From positions 823,854 through 887,853 of the forward strand of contig CM074814.1 of NCBI GenBank assembly GCA_037447605.1: a stretch of DNA of 64,000 nt, in the 5' to 3' direction. Under the pieces are notes generated by a model that saw only the letters and a list, made by a program, of their open reading frames with translations, was not told the origin of the DNA and did no database searches. The stretch's first letter is position 1, and every line of letters begins with the position of its first letter. The position numbers and the translations under genes are program-made. This DNA comes from Zygnema circumcarinatum (taxonomy: Eukaryota; Streptophyta; Zygnematophyceae; Zygnematales; Zygnemataceae). Shown here in pieces: positions 17,034-29,100 of this stretch.

Positions 17034-19050
17034 TCAGCTGACCGACTGCCCCACTGCTGACTTGAGCTCTGTGGCTAACTCCGACGCAGGCTGCACTTTC
17101 CCATTCACCTTCACAGAGGTGACTTTCACCGCTTCCTTATCACTTCCCACAAGGAACAGCCCTTCGTCTGTAACTACCCCAGGCTCAGCCGCCCCTTCCA
17201 CAGCCACCTCCACTCCCTTCAAGCCATTCTTATCATAAGTCTCAACAAGAACGGAGCCAAATAGCCCCACAACTTCCCCATTTATGATGGTCCAAGCACC
17301 GGGAAATCTGTCATTCCCTCTTATGAAGTTATGGATCTGCTCCGCCGTCTTCGTGAAGTCGACCTTTGCCAGCTTTGGGTCTTTCCACAAGGGGTCATAT
17401 GAGGCTCCTTCCTCGGGCTGAGGGATGCGCGGCGCTTTACCGCTCGCGATAAGGTCTACAGCCTCCCCCATGGCCTTCACTCCCTCCGGGAAGAGGAACC
17501 TCTTGTCTGAACATAAGAAGCATAGGATCTTTAGTCGTAAGGTCGACCAAACAAACTGAAACGTTCTCATTCCCTCGTTTCTAAAACTCTAAATTTCATT
17601 AAGCCTCTCTACTGAGTCTGAATTGAGGTACACAGCCACTTCAGCAAAGGGAAAGCACTTTCATACTCACAGATTGAGTTAACAGTATCATTTGGTTCCA
17701 CGTCACACTCCTTTTGCAGCAGAATGGAGCCTGTGTCCAATCCGTCGTCGGCCCAAAAGACTGTCAACCCGCTCTTCTTGTCACCCTCCATGAGCGTCCA
17801 GTTGATGGCAGAAGCTCCCCTGTGGCGAGGCAGAAGAGAGGGATGGTAGATGATGGAGCCGTGCTTGCAGGCATCAGAGACCTGGCAGGAGAGGGAAGGA
17901 GGAGGGAGACTAGTGCAGGATGGGGTGCGAGATCCAAGGACCGGATGGGGACGACCAGAAGTCAAACGCTAAATGAAAACATGTGAATAATGTGAAAAAT
18001 CCTTTCTTATCATGTCATGTTCATCCATTCTGCGTTCACGAGTATGGTTCAAGCATTGGCTGGAATTTGAACCAAACGATAAAATGTACTGTGAATTAAT
18101 AGAAAAAACCATTACATGGCCACGCCGTGGGACCTTATTTTCCTGTTACATGCCCCGATGCTGAAAAAGTGCCAGATTATGTCTAAACATGTGAGGAATG
18201 AAGTCAGAGCAGAAGCCATGTACCTCCATGGGAATGAATTGGGTGACAAAGGCCAGCACATTCAGTTCCGCACCCACACTTTTGTACTGCTCCAATACCT
18301 CCGGTAGCACGTGGCCACCATCCTTCTTTAAAGCCTTCCATCGCACTATTTTAAATACCTGAGCATAACAGAAGAAATGCAAAAAGAATTCAAAATAGTT
18401 TAATGAGCGACCTGGTTTTGATTTATGAGAACAATCATGACACTGCGTATGATCGGCTTAGATTCTCTTTCATGGCGACTCATTTAAAATGGAAATGCAG
18501 GAACACCCAAAGGGAAAGAAAAAGCGGGGAAGGGGGGGGGGGGGCGGGGGCAGATGAAAGAATCCATTGACAGGAGCCGAGCGAAGCTGGAAAGTGTGGA
18601 GATGGCAAGCGAGAGGGAGAGAGAAAAAAAAATGACGAAAGAAATGGTAATAAAAAGCAACAGCAAGGGAATTACAACAAATCATTAAAATACAATCTTA
18701 CAGTAATAATCAAACTATAACAATGACCCAGACGGGGATGCTAACAAAGAATACTTTCCAAAATGACCCAAGAAATGAGCGTACTCAAACATAAAAGAGA
18801 GGAAAATCTAGAAAGCGCAATCCTCCCTTCCTCCCTCAACTCTCTGCCTCCTGCGTCTTTAACGCAAATGCTCCCTATTGCCTCCTCCTCTCACCTTGTG
18901 CCCGTTCGCACGTGCGGCTGCCGCCAGGGGGTCCTCCTTCCCCGCGCTGTCCGGCACGCTGAACACGCCCACAACCTCGTGGCCTCGCTCCAAGAGGTGG
19001 CGGTACACCTCCGCTCCAAACGCGGACTGCCCGAACACCGCCACACGCAT
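17034..19050 (-). CDS. Stand-alone 10-formyltetrahydrofolate hydrolase (ALDH1L N-terminal-type), 4 exons
   Basis: Exons 19050-18895, 18358-18224, 17881-17671 and 17506-17034 join in phase to give 324 residues. The protein matches the N-terminal hydrolase part of animal cytosolic 10-formyl-THF dehydrogenase (ALDH1L). Visible are the Rossmann start [31 protein letters not shown], and the catalytic region [19 protein letters not shown] with His110, followed by [10 protein letters not shown] with Asp146 (36 residues on, the family spacing). Then come [14 protein letters not shown] and [11 protein letters not shown], and a C-terminal Fmt_C-like domain. The reading frame stops where the ALDH1L linker would begin, and no carrier-protein or aldehyde dehydrogenase domain follows. 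Expected activity is release of formate from 10-formyl-THF. It could also be a formyltransferase, but it resembles ALDH1L far more than Fmt or PurN. Confidence 0.9.
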
Positions 19051-19263
19051 TGCTGCTGCGCTTCTTCCTGAAATTCAGTCCCTCTCTTTCACTCTCTCCT
19101 CTCTCCTCTCCTCACTCTCTTCTCTCTCCTCACTCTCTCTTTCTCCCTCTTTCTCTCTTTCTCCCTGGCGCTCGTTCTCTCGCAAGTCTCCAACACCTGC
19201 AAATGCCGCACCACAAACCTCCAGAGTGCGGGCTGCACCGAGGGTCCCTTTTGTAACTTTGCA

Positions 19264-19390
19264 CCAATCACAGAACGCCACGTCAGCATTTTCGCTTACA
19301 TGGCAAACGGTAATTGGCCGTACGGGGACCCTCCGCCAATCATAAAACGCCACGTCATCACTTTTTACATACGTGGCAGACGGTAATTGG
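19264..19390. promoter_or_regulatory. Duplicated CCAAT / ACGT promoter module upstream of the hydrolase gene
   Basis: Two imperfect copies, 19264-19317 and 19336-19390, each run CCAATCA, AACGCCACGTCA, (C/A)GTGGCA or ATGGCA, ACGGTAATTGG. They sit 215-340 bp upstream of the ATG at 19050. Each copy is bracketed by a CCAAT box and its inverse, with ACGT-core (bZIP-type) sites inside. A further CCACGTGT lies near 19478. Confidence 0.55.
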
Positions 19391-20119
19391 TGTCATCGGA
19401 ACTTCATAAAATTCCTCGCGGCCCTCGAGGGGAGGTTGGAGGGCGGGTCGCCCCGGGACAGAGGTTAATCAGAGTATGCCACGTGTGCACAAGTGATGAC
19501 ATAGCATGCTGTGATTAGTCCAGCGTGGATACATTTTCACTCTAAACAGTGGAGCATGTAGATTCAGAAATCTCCCAAACAAATTTCCATAAATCTGCTC
19601 TCCAGAACGGCCCCCTCGGGACATTTCCATCCGGAATTGTCCGTTTGAAAGGTTTAGGTTTTCAGTATCAGGGTAAGGATTTTTTAGATGTCAGATATGA
19701 AGGTTGCGAAGTAATGCGTGCAGCTGTTAGATGTGGCTCAACGCAGACGAAGCCTAGGGAGGTTAAGGGGTTTTTAGGGGTACAAAAGGGTGCAGAATGG
19801 TTTACTGATATACATGGACACCAGGAGCAACAATCTCTTTCCAAGCCCAGAGATTTCTGAAGATCTTTTACGTCACTTAAACAACCATGCTTGCTCGGTC
19901 AGATCAGGGACACTTTCTGGAGATCACAAACAACATAATGTGTTTTCCTAGCTGGCAAGAAAAAAGGATCTTTTATTATTGTCATGGGCCTCTCAACGAC
20001 GACCCAAAAGAGAACCACCTTCCCTAAACCTGCCCTCCCCCTTCTCATTCCCCCCCTCCCTTCCCCTGCTGCACACCTCCCAACCCTTGGAGTGCTACAG
20101 CCCGTCGTCAAAACAAACC
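19391..20119. other. Intergenic between hydrolase promoter and NOL6 3' end
   Basis: No gene seen. The left part is probably hydrolase promoter (G-box near 19478); 19900-20119 is probably NOL6 3' UTR. A short + frame at 19549-19860 has no recognisable product. Confidence 0.5.
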
Positions 20120-23100
20120 CTAACTGTGCTTAGGGTTCACATAGAGCGCATCCACAAGCCCCAGCCCAAGCGTCTTCATGTCGTCCAAAACAGCGCCTAC
20201 GTTCACAACGGCTCTCAGTTCACCTCCATCGGCATTGGCATCCGCCTCTTTCTGAAGACATACACATGTTCCAAGAATGCGTCTCAGATTCGCCATGAAC
20301 TCTTAAGATCCCAACAACCGAGAAAACCTACAAACCCTACAATCCGACGAAATTGACTCGATGTCTGAAAACATAACTACTTGCCAAGTACGTCAATAAC
20401 CAGAGCATACTAATGCCTTCAATGACAGTAATGGCAACATAGTTCAACAATTGCGTTAGGGTTTGACACCATGGAGAGACGAGAGACCTGCTTTTGGAGG
20501 GGGAGCTGCAAATTGGCGAGAGCAGGTGTTAGGGTCACCGGCTCGCCCACATGAGGCCGCCAAGAGAGGCCAATCGCAGCCCCACCAATGGGGTCATGCC
20601 AGAAATCCGCAACACTCGCAAAGCGGCTCTGCATCAGCAAGAGCACCAACTTATGAAATCGTTATTACTTTTGAGTGAGAGTGGAAAAGCGACAAATCAG
20701 GAGGCCTGTAGTAGAGATTTGATTAAGGGAAGGCTTTCCATCTGTCTGTGAAGAAACGTCAAGAAATCATCTGCAAAAATTACGATAATACCACTCTAAT
20801 ATGGCTCCCCTCTGAGACGTAGGTCCATACCAAACTGGAGGAATTTTCATCTTCCTAACTTCATTCCGTTTCACCGAAAACAGTAACGACCGTAAGAAAT
20901 TTCTGTACGGAAGTTTGGACGATTCCCCACTAACTTGCTCCCCACTTATGGCGTCAAGCTGATAATTGCCAGTATATCCCTGACGATATTGTACTACCAT
21001 CTTAGAGGGGTGCTACTACTGTACTTGGAACCAGGGATTCGTGTTCGGCAAAGCCCACCTTCAACTGCCGGAGAAAGATGGCTGCGGGATCAAATCCGAT
21101 AAGTACAGCCCGTTGAGCAGCGTGTGCTCCAGCACTCAGAATCGCCTTGGGTATATATGCGAGTTCGCCAGACTCTGACCTCTTCTTCTGCTCAGATGTA
21201 GACACTGTACACAAGGCGAAAACATAGATAAATAAACATACCAAATCAACAAAACCTCGTAAATTCTAAGGGAAGGCTTGTAGAATTGGACGAGAGGTTT
21301 ACACCCTGAGGGTATGCTCTGAAGACCATTATCTTGACCTAAGCTGCCATTTCTGTTTTTACAGAAAATCTGTCTCTTGTCAAAACCTGCCAGTCGAGCA
21401 GTTCTAAAGCATAAAAGCCCCACATAAAAAAAATCTACTGTAGGTCAGCTGAAAACCAACTTAGGAACAGGCAAATGTGGAATTGTCAGTCAGATAGACT
21501 ATATGGCGAATTTATGAAGGTCACAACTACTGATCACTGTGCAGACGTCCTGACAACAAAACGGAGAGAAAAAAACTCGGCTCGATTCAAAACATAAAGA
21601 CTGTAACTAGCATTTCGTAAACGATATGTCCTTACTTTGCAAAAGATCACGTGGATGAAACAAAACTCGTCCAGGATGAGGCAGGGCATCCATCCGCAGA
21701 AGAATGACAGCGTCGTTGATGTTGAGAGGGGTACAAAAGAGAGACTGGATCCCATCAATCAACCAACAGTTTTCTCAACAAAACATTCATACTCCCCCAC
21801 TCATGAAAATCAAGTATTATCATTCTGCACAAGCAAATCAGTTCTTTCTAATGTACATCATAACAAAAACAGAATAGAAAAGAACTTCAGCCATAACAAA
21901 CAAAGGACAGCAAGGTAAAGGCATTATGTTACCCACCTGCCATTTGTCGGACTCCTCGAAGTTGATTAACCGTGCTAATAGAGTAGCTGAGCTTGATGCA
22001 AAAGCTCTGATCCGTTTCAGGGACTGCCCACAAGACACAGAATCTAAATTAACGAACACCTCCTACAAGCTGAACCCTGATCCTGCAGATGAACGCCACC
22101 AGTCTCCACTACAAGAAATCATATCTGGAAGGCTAACCAAAGAGGCATATCTGTTCGACGAATGAAAAGAGATTCAAGTTTCATCAGGAAAACAACGAAT
22201 GAGAGGAAGGGCCGGCTCTCTCGGAGAACCACCCTCCTCAAGTGACCCTAAAAACGAATGAATGCACTAGAGATTCCAGAGTAGGCGATTGTTGATTGGA
22301 AGCGGTGAATCATCAGAAATGTATGTTTACTCTGACACATGTCCAGTTTGACAAATAAATTGAGTCCAGATTGCCAGCACTAATCTCACCTCAATTGATG
22401 GACCTTTTTGTGTCCACACACTGTGATCTTGATCATATGGAGTAGCAATGAACATGGCTGGACCGCCATTGCTCAACCGTTCTGAAGTCCCCTTATTTTT
22501 CAACTGAGTTAGGACTTTTTGTCGCAATGCAACAAAGTGGTCCTGCAAAGGTGCAAGGAAGGGCACATCATAGAAAACGTGAGATGACGCTTACAATACC
22601 TAAACTTGCCATACCATACAAGTAATAAATCAGGAAGGATTGCTTGCTGCTCTAGCAAGGAAGATAGGTGACCATGTGGAAGGTCTTACATGAATCGATT
22701 GCCGCTGTGAAGCTGTTAGTGTATTATTTATGTCCACGATCAGGGGAAGAGCATCCCAATTATAGCCACTCAGAAGACGCAGAAACCTGCATTGCCGAAT
22801 TGAGTATTCAAGATGTAAATGTGTCAGAATCAGTCTTGTGCACCTCAGCCTCCTCAACAGCATACAGTTATCAGTCAAATACTTGGGAAGCCATGGCAGG
22901 GACTACAGTTCATTCGATGACAAGCGATGGTGACAACCAAGCAGGAGTTGACGACGAGTGGTAAAAAAAAGAGGCTTCATGTTTACTACGCTGTAAGTGA
23001 AGCAACCTCATTATAAGTCTTGGATAGGGCAAGGATCATAAAGGTAACACAGACGCAAACACGGAACAATTGCTGTTCAAGCACTTGAACACAAACATAA

Positions 23101-26100
23101 GCACACACAATCATTGCCTACTGATAAAGTGGTTAATCAGATTGCAGTGCTGGATTTAATCACTTCTACAGCATTGCTAACATACAAACAATGACGAATA
23201 AGGTAATGTCCAAGTGGGATGCAGGAAGTATCGATTTATGGAGGCATACAAGGGAGGATTTGAAGTACAAAAGGCAAGGCATGTAGAGCATTACCCCTTC
23301 GTCCATCTATCAGCAAGCAAATATTGGTAAATTTCAACGAAATCCAATAACAAAAGTGTGATGAAGCCACTCAGTTAACCGCATCATAGGCTCTACATGG
23401 TGTCACTAGTACACTCAGCCATAACTTATATCATCCATGTGGCCTCCACCTCACTTCTGTAGGCAATATCGTGTGGCTTGATACCTCACAGCCATCTGAA
23501 AAACCTTCATCCTTGCTGGGTAATAATATCTTTGATGGGCATTCCGCAAGAAGAAGAAGAAAGAAGAAGCAAGAAGCCAGCATTACTCAACAAACACTGG
23601 AAGAACCTCACCTGAGGAATCCAGAGATTCGAGAACGTGGTACACTGAAAGGAGCCGAGAACGAGAATAGAGAAGCAACAAGTAGCTCAACCGCCTCTTC
23701 TTGAAGGGCTCCTCCAAACATGTGACACGCGACCCACCTCTTCGCCAATCTGCTCCACGCCAGCCAGTGCACCTTTCAGCACTCCGTGTACATACACAAG
23801 GAAGGAGGGAAGGAGTGGGAGGAGGAGGTGACATGCACAATTAAAGCTAAAACCTATATGGAAGGTAATGTGACAACTAGACACGATAAAAAAAGTATCG
23901 GCTAGAAAACGCCTCACATCAATGGACACACAGTGAATGCACGAATGTCAAAATAAATCTGAATCGCAGTTTGGACTTAACATACTGTTCAATCATTGGC
24001 AACAATAATTTACTTACCGTGTTATGGGTGCGTAGAGTGGATGAGCTCCTTGTAGTCCGGACAAAACACTGCCATGAAAAACTCGCAAAACATAGTCTGT
24101 TTCCGGGCCTCCCTTCGGTATTGCCCTGTTACTGGGTAGAGATGGAGCTGAAGTACCTGAAGCAGTTATTTGTATTTCACCCCCACAACCACCAGCGACT
24201 GAAACTTCAAGGTCCGAAAAAAAAGGGTTGGGTTGCTCCATCCTCGTGATTCTTGACTCACGAAATCTCTACAGCTGTCAAACCGCCTTAAAACTAACTC
24301 TCAACTTCAATATCACAAAACAACGTGTGGACATTCATATTGCAGGCTGTTATGCTAAGCAAGTTGCAATGCCAGCTTTCGTTACAGGACACCCATGCAC
24401 TCCATGAATGCGCCAGTGAAAGAAAAAATACTTGCCTTCTGCCTCTAGTGCAGAACGGTGAAGAAAAGTGGGGTCACGGTCATATGCCACTCGGAGTCGA
24501 AATGCGAAGCCATGCAGAAAAAGGTCAACAGTCTCTTCAGATGCAACCACATACGCTCCTTCACTCTGCTCCAAGCTGCACCAAAAATTCTTCGGTAAAG
24601 GGAGCGCCTAAACTTGCCAAACTCTAAACGCTGGTTCATGAGTTTCCACAAATGCACAGCTTTTGCACTGTCAAAAGGGGAAAAGGAAAGTCATTATCAA
24701 GAGAGACCAGCCTGCTCGAAATGGCAGACTATTCAGCAGTTTGTACAAGAGCATAACTAACCTTCGGGCAACCTTAAGGCAAAAGGCAAGCTTCGTTTTC
24801 TCAATGGCGATGGGATCATCAGGCCATTTGCCTGAACCCTCCAGCTGCTCAAGGAAGTACAACGATAATCGTAAGCAGCATATCAGAATGATAGGAAAAG
24901 GCTCTCCGCCAACCAAAGGAGACAAAAAAATTAACAGCTGTGGCTAGTTCACATGCATTCCATGCATTGCAAATCAATAATGATCGCAACCTAACATACC
25001 TAGACTGCTATGATGTTCATTTACTAGCAATTATATGACAAAAAAATCGAAACACCTTGAGCCTCCAACAAATGATTGTCTCATATATGCCCATCCGACC
25101 AAATCGAGGAGCAGCAAGCCTCTGACTGACCTGAATTGCGACCTCAAGTGGCTCAACGCAGGCAGAAATCGCTTTGTTCTTTTTCATTAACTGGGTGGCA
25201 TCTCCCATGGCTAGTGGATGAAGTTTTGGAGGGAAAGCGGCAGACTGACGAAAGGCTGCAAACCAAACAGAAAGAAGTTTAGTTCGCTTTCTACGATTAC
25301 TATGGCATCTTCAAACTTGCTGCGAGACCTGTTCGCGCTAAGCTACACCAAACTTGATTAGGCAACCACAGGCCCTAGGTCAAAACAGAGCATTTTCGAA
25401 CAAAACGGGAGGCAAAACGAGCAAACAATATTCGGGCTGAAAGAAACCAACAGAAAAAATCCGGTGAGAAAACTCTTTTCTTTACTAAATTAGAAGCAGA
25501 AGAGACAGAGCATTAATCACTAGCTGTAACGGACTAGAGGCCAAAAAAAAACTCGAACGAATTACCAGAATTAAGTGGCTGAACTCCAACAATAGCCAAC
25601 GGTAAATTTTGCATAGTCCTTAAAGACTTGGAGAGTTTCTCGAATCCCTCCAGCAGTTTAGGACTACTTTCCATGGGATCTGTTAGCCACAAACAGAAAA
25701 CACAAGGAAAAAAAGGTCTTGCTCAAGCATATCATGTGGCCAACTCAGCCTGGCCTGCAGTTCCATAACCATTGTTCCATAGAATTCTCAAGAAGCAAAA
25801 ACATAAAAAAAAATCCAGGAACATGTAGACGTTACAAGCACGGAAAAGTTAAAAAAAAAAACTCGCCAGACATGAATCATGGTCTCAAACAAATGTATTG
25901 CACATTTTGCTCAGAGTACAAGCACAGGTCAAGGCCTACAAGTAAGGCCTGCATAAAGGTGTTAGTTCACCCTGTAGGGATGTGCAAAGAAATGACACAA
26001 TGACGCATCAGATTTGAATTTGTTGCTATGGCGTGTTCAGTCCTTAAGATCTGCATGCAAACGTTGATTCGTAATCTCAACAATGGAAACGGAGATCATG

Positions 26101-29100
26101 CTTGATATCTAGAACCTCACAAATGAAAAAACATACCTGCTCCACTCTCCAACAAAGCGGAATCAAGCTGTCCAGAAGTGACGAGGACAGTGCCGGGGGG
26201 AGCTGCTAGATGACGTTGTAGAACATGCTCGACAATCGATTGTGGAATAAGATGTCTTTTCTGGGGAGGGCATTCCCAAACTGCGGAACACAGCGAGAAT
26301 ATAAAATTTGGTGAGGAGCCAGAAAACGTCCAAAGTTAACCGCCTTCAACAAATCCATCGCACTCTTTTGGTCAATAAATTAGTTGGCATCAAAGGGATG
26401 AACACTCATCCTAAGTGCTTCACAGTTAGCAGACAGTGGGAGCTCTGACGTGCTGCGGCACTAATGTTAAACAAGCGCATAGGCAGATTCATATCAGCCA
26501 AGGTGTCCACTAGGGGGTGGATGTTTACCAGCAGTTTCACAAACGGTACTATCCTTAAAGCGCCTCAATTCTGCTTTCGAACCCCAAAAAGCCCTGAATT
26601 TCTTCGCCTGCAAAATCCCTCAGTCCAAACTCAAGAGTAGATTAAAAACAGTGGTCTGCATAGCTTGACAACGATTGAATCAGAAAACGAACTGCCTACA
26701 AGGACTGCAATTACTGTCCAGCATATCACTGAAGGTGGAAATAAATTGCATAAAGCGAGTAAGAAAATCTCACGGATACGATCCAGCATACCTCAGCCTT
26801 GTTGTCTGCACTTGGTCCAACATCTGCCAATCGAAAAGCCACATCTGGCTCATTCAAAAGTACACCTGCTTTGATCGGACCTCCATGCACAGGCACATCC
26901 TGAAGACAGTTCCACAAATCATGATTCAGTGCCATCTCAACTGTCTTGTAATGACGACACAGTCACTGAAAATTTTAAGAATATAGAAGTTACTGCATCA
27001 ATGCTGCTCTGATATTTCTCCTGCGCTTATCAACAGTTCAAGAGAATGAAAAAATACCTTGTCCAGTGTCCAGTCGGTGCTTATTTGCCGTCGCATGACC
27101 ACTACCAGACGGGCTCTCTCCCCAAAACCTCGAGTCAAAAGCTGCTCCACTCGGGCTTCCTCTCGCCTCCAGCTATCGTCATCCAAAAAGCGCTGGGCAT
27201 CGACTGGTCCTTCTGGCGGAGCAGCAGTTGAAGCTGAGCTCACGGAAGAGGTACCCACATAGCTGTCCCATTCCCAGCGACGTCGCGCTCGGAGGGCTTA
27301 ATATACCACCACCTGATACAAGCAAATGAATATACGCAGATGCCAGTATAATCAAGAGAATTGCAAACGCCAGCTGCTGGCAAATAGACCTTAAAGAACT
27401 CCTGAATACCAAAGCAGAATGAACTTTAATTTTGTCAAGCCTTCCATTGACGTTGTCCGTCATACTTGACTGTCTGCTTTAAACATTATGAGTAATCAAG
27501 ATTACCAATGACCCATACCTCACAATGTTCTTTGTTTAAGGTAATGACATAAGGTCAAGAAAATGCTTTGATACATAAAAATGCAAACAGTAGGTCTAAA
27601 TTCAATAGTAGCCTAAAATGGACAAAAACACGAAACATTTCAAGTCAGCATGGTAGTAAATTGTGGTCGAAAGCATGACAATGTCAGAATGACGAATGTC
27701 GCTTATTGTCCCTTCCCTAGACCAAAGTACAGATCAAGCGAAGGAAACCATTAGCAGTATGCTGTTGGCGACTTTCAGCGCTGCATGTGCTACGTGAAAA
27801 AGCACACCAGTGACTCTAGTCCGTCGCCGTATTCTGCTATCGCTAAGATACTGGGACAAATTGATTTAAATTCGTCACAGAAACCATCCAAGGTTCTCAA
27901 TCAGCAACCAAAACTCGTAGCGCCTCCTAAGCCAGGAATCAGGCAGTGAATCGAGTAAAGTTGACAGGGCTGCAGGTATTAGTCCCGCTAAAGACAGTAG
28001 AATCACCTGACGTGGTAATCATATTTTGCAGCATAATCAACTCGTGTCATAAAAATGGAGTCGAATCCATCCACCTTGTCGTCAGCCAGAGTCGCCAAGG
28101 TCATTGCTGATTCAAGCTTCAACTGAACGACAGCGCCAAAAACAAACCCATATAGTCCTTTAGTTAACAACCAACGACGAGGCAAAACCCAAGAGAAAAC
28201 ACTCACGAACTTACATAAAATTCAAATCAATCATTTCAGGGTTGAGCAGAGGTAAAACAGGCTATCCCTTAGGATAACCAACTATCAGCGAAATCAATTT
28301 GTCTCAGTGACGAGTGGATATTCCCCTCAGACAAAGATTGTACAGATAATATAGGAGCACACCCAGTATCTATCATTAGCAAAAACAATTTCATTCACGC
28401 AATGGCCAAGGTGCCATCAAGCAGATTAATGGGATTGCCTCACGAAACCCTGGCGGCAACAAAGCAAAGCAACACCTTACCTCAGCAAGGGCCGAACGAG
28501 TAACTCGCGCTGCAAGGTTAAGGCGGCCCAGTGGATCACACAGAACTACGGGGTAGGCCCGGGACATCGAGTTTCTCCCCTGTTAACAAGCGGTACATTC
28601 ATGGCCAAGTCTTAGGTATCTATGTAGGCAACTACAGTAAATGGTCAGCAATCATAAGAGGAACAAGTCAAGCCTCAGTTGTATCTCAACACATAGCTAG
28701 TCAATAAGGCAAGGCATAAGGAGTTGAGAAACCATGGCATACACTGACAAGGTTGAAAATCTGAGAGCAGATAAGATTAGAAACTGCAGGAATGAGTGCT
28801 GCACCTTTGCGATGAGAGCATTCGGCTTGCCATCTTCTTGCTGTAAGTAAATGCCCTTCTCAAGCTGACCTCCGTTTGCTGTGAAAAGCGTTCACAAAAT
28901 CCAGGAACATCGAAGTGTCACTTCCTAAATGAATTACATGCTGCCATATCCTAACACGACGTATAATGAACGAGTACCAATTTCGAGTACACTTCAGGTA
29001 ATCTTAAGCTTAACAATAACGTTGAAAATCACGTCTCCCAAACCTCCTTGCCGAAGTAAAACACAAAACTCACCAATAAAGTCCATAACAACTCGGAATA

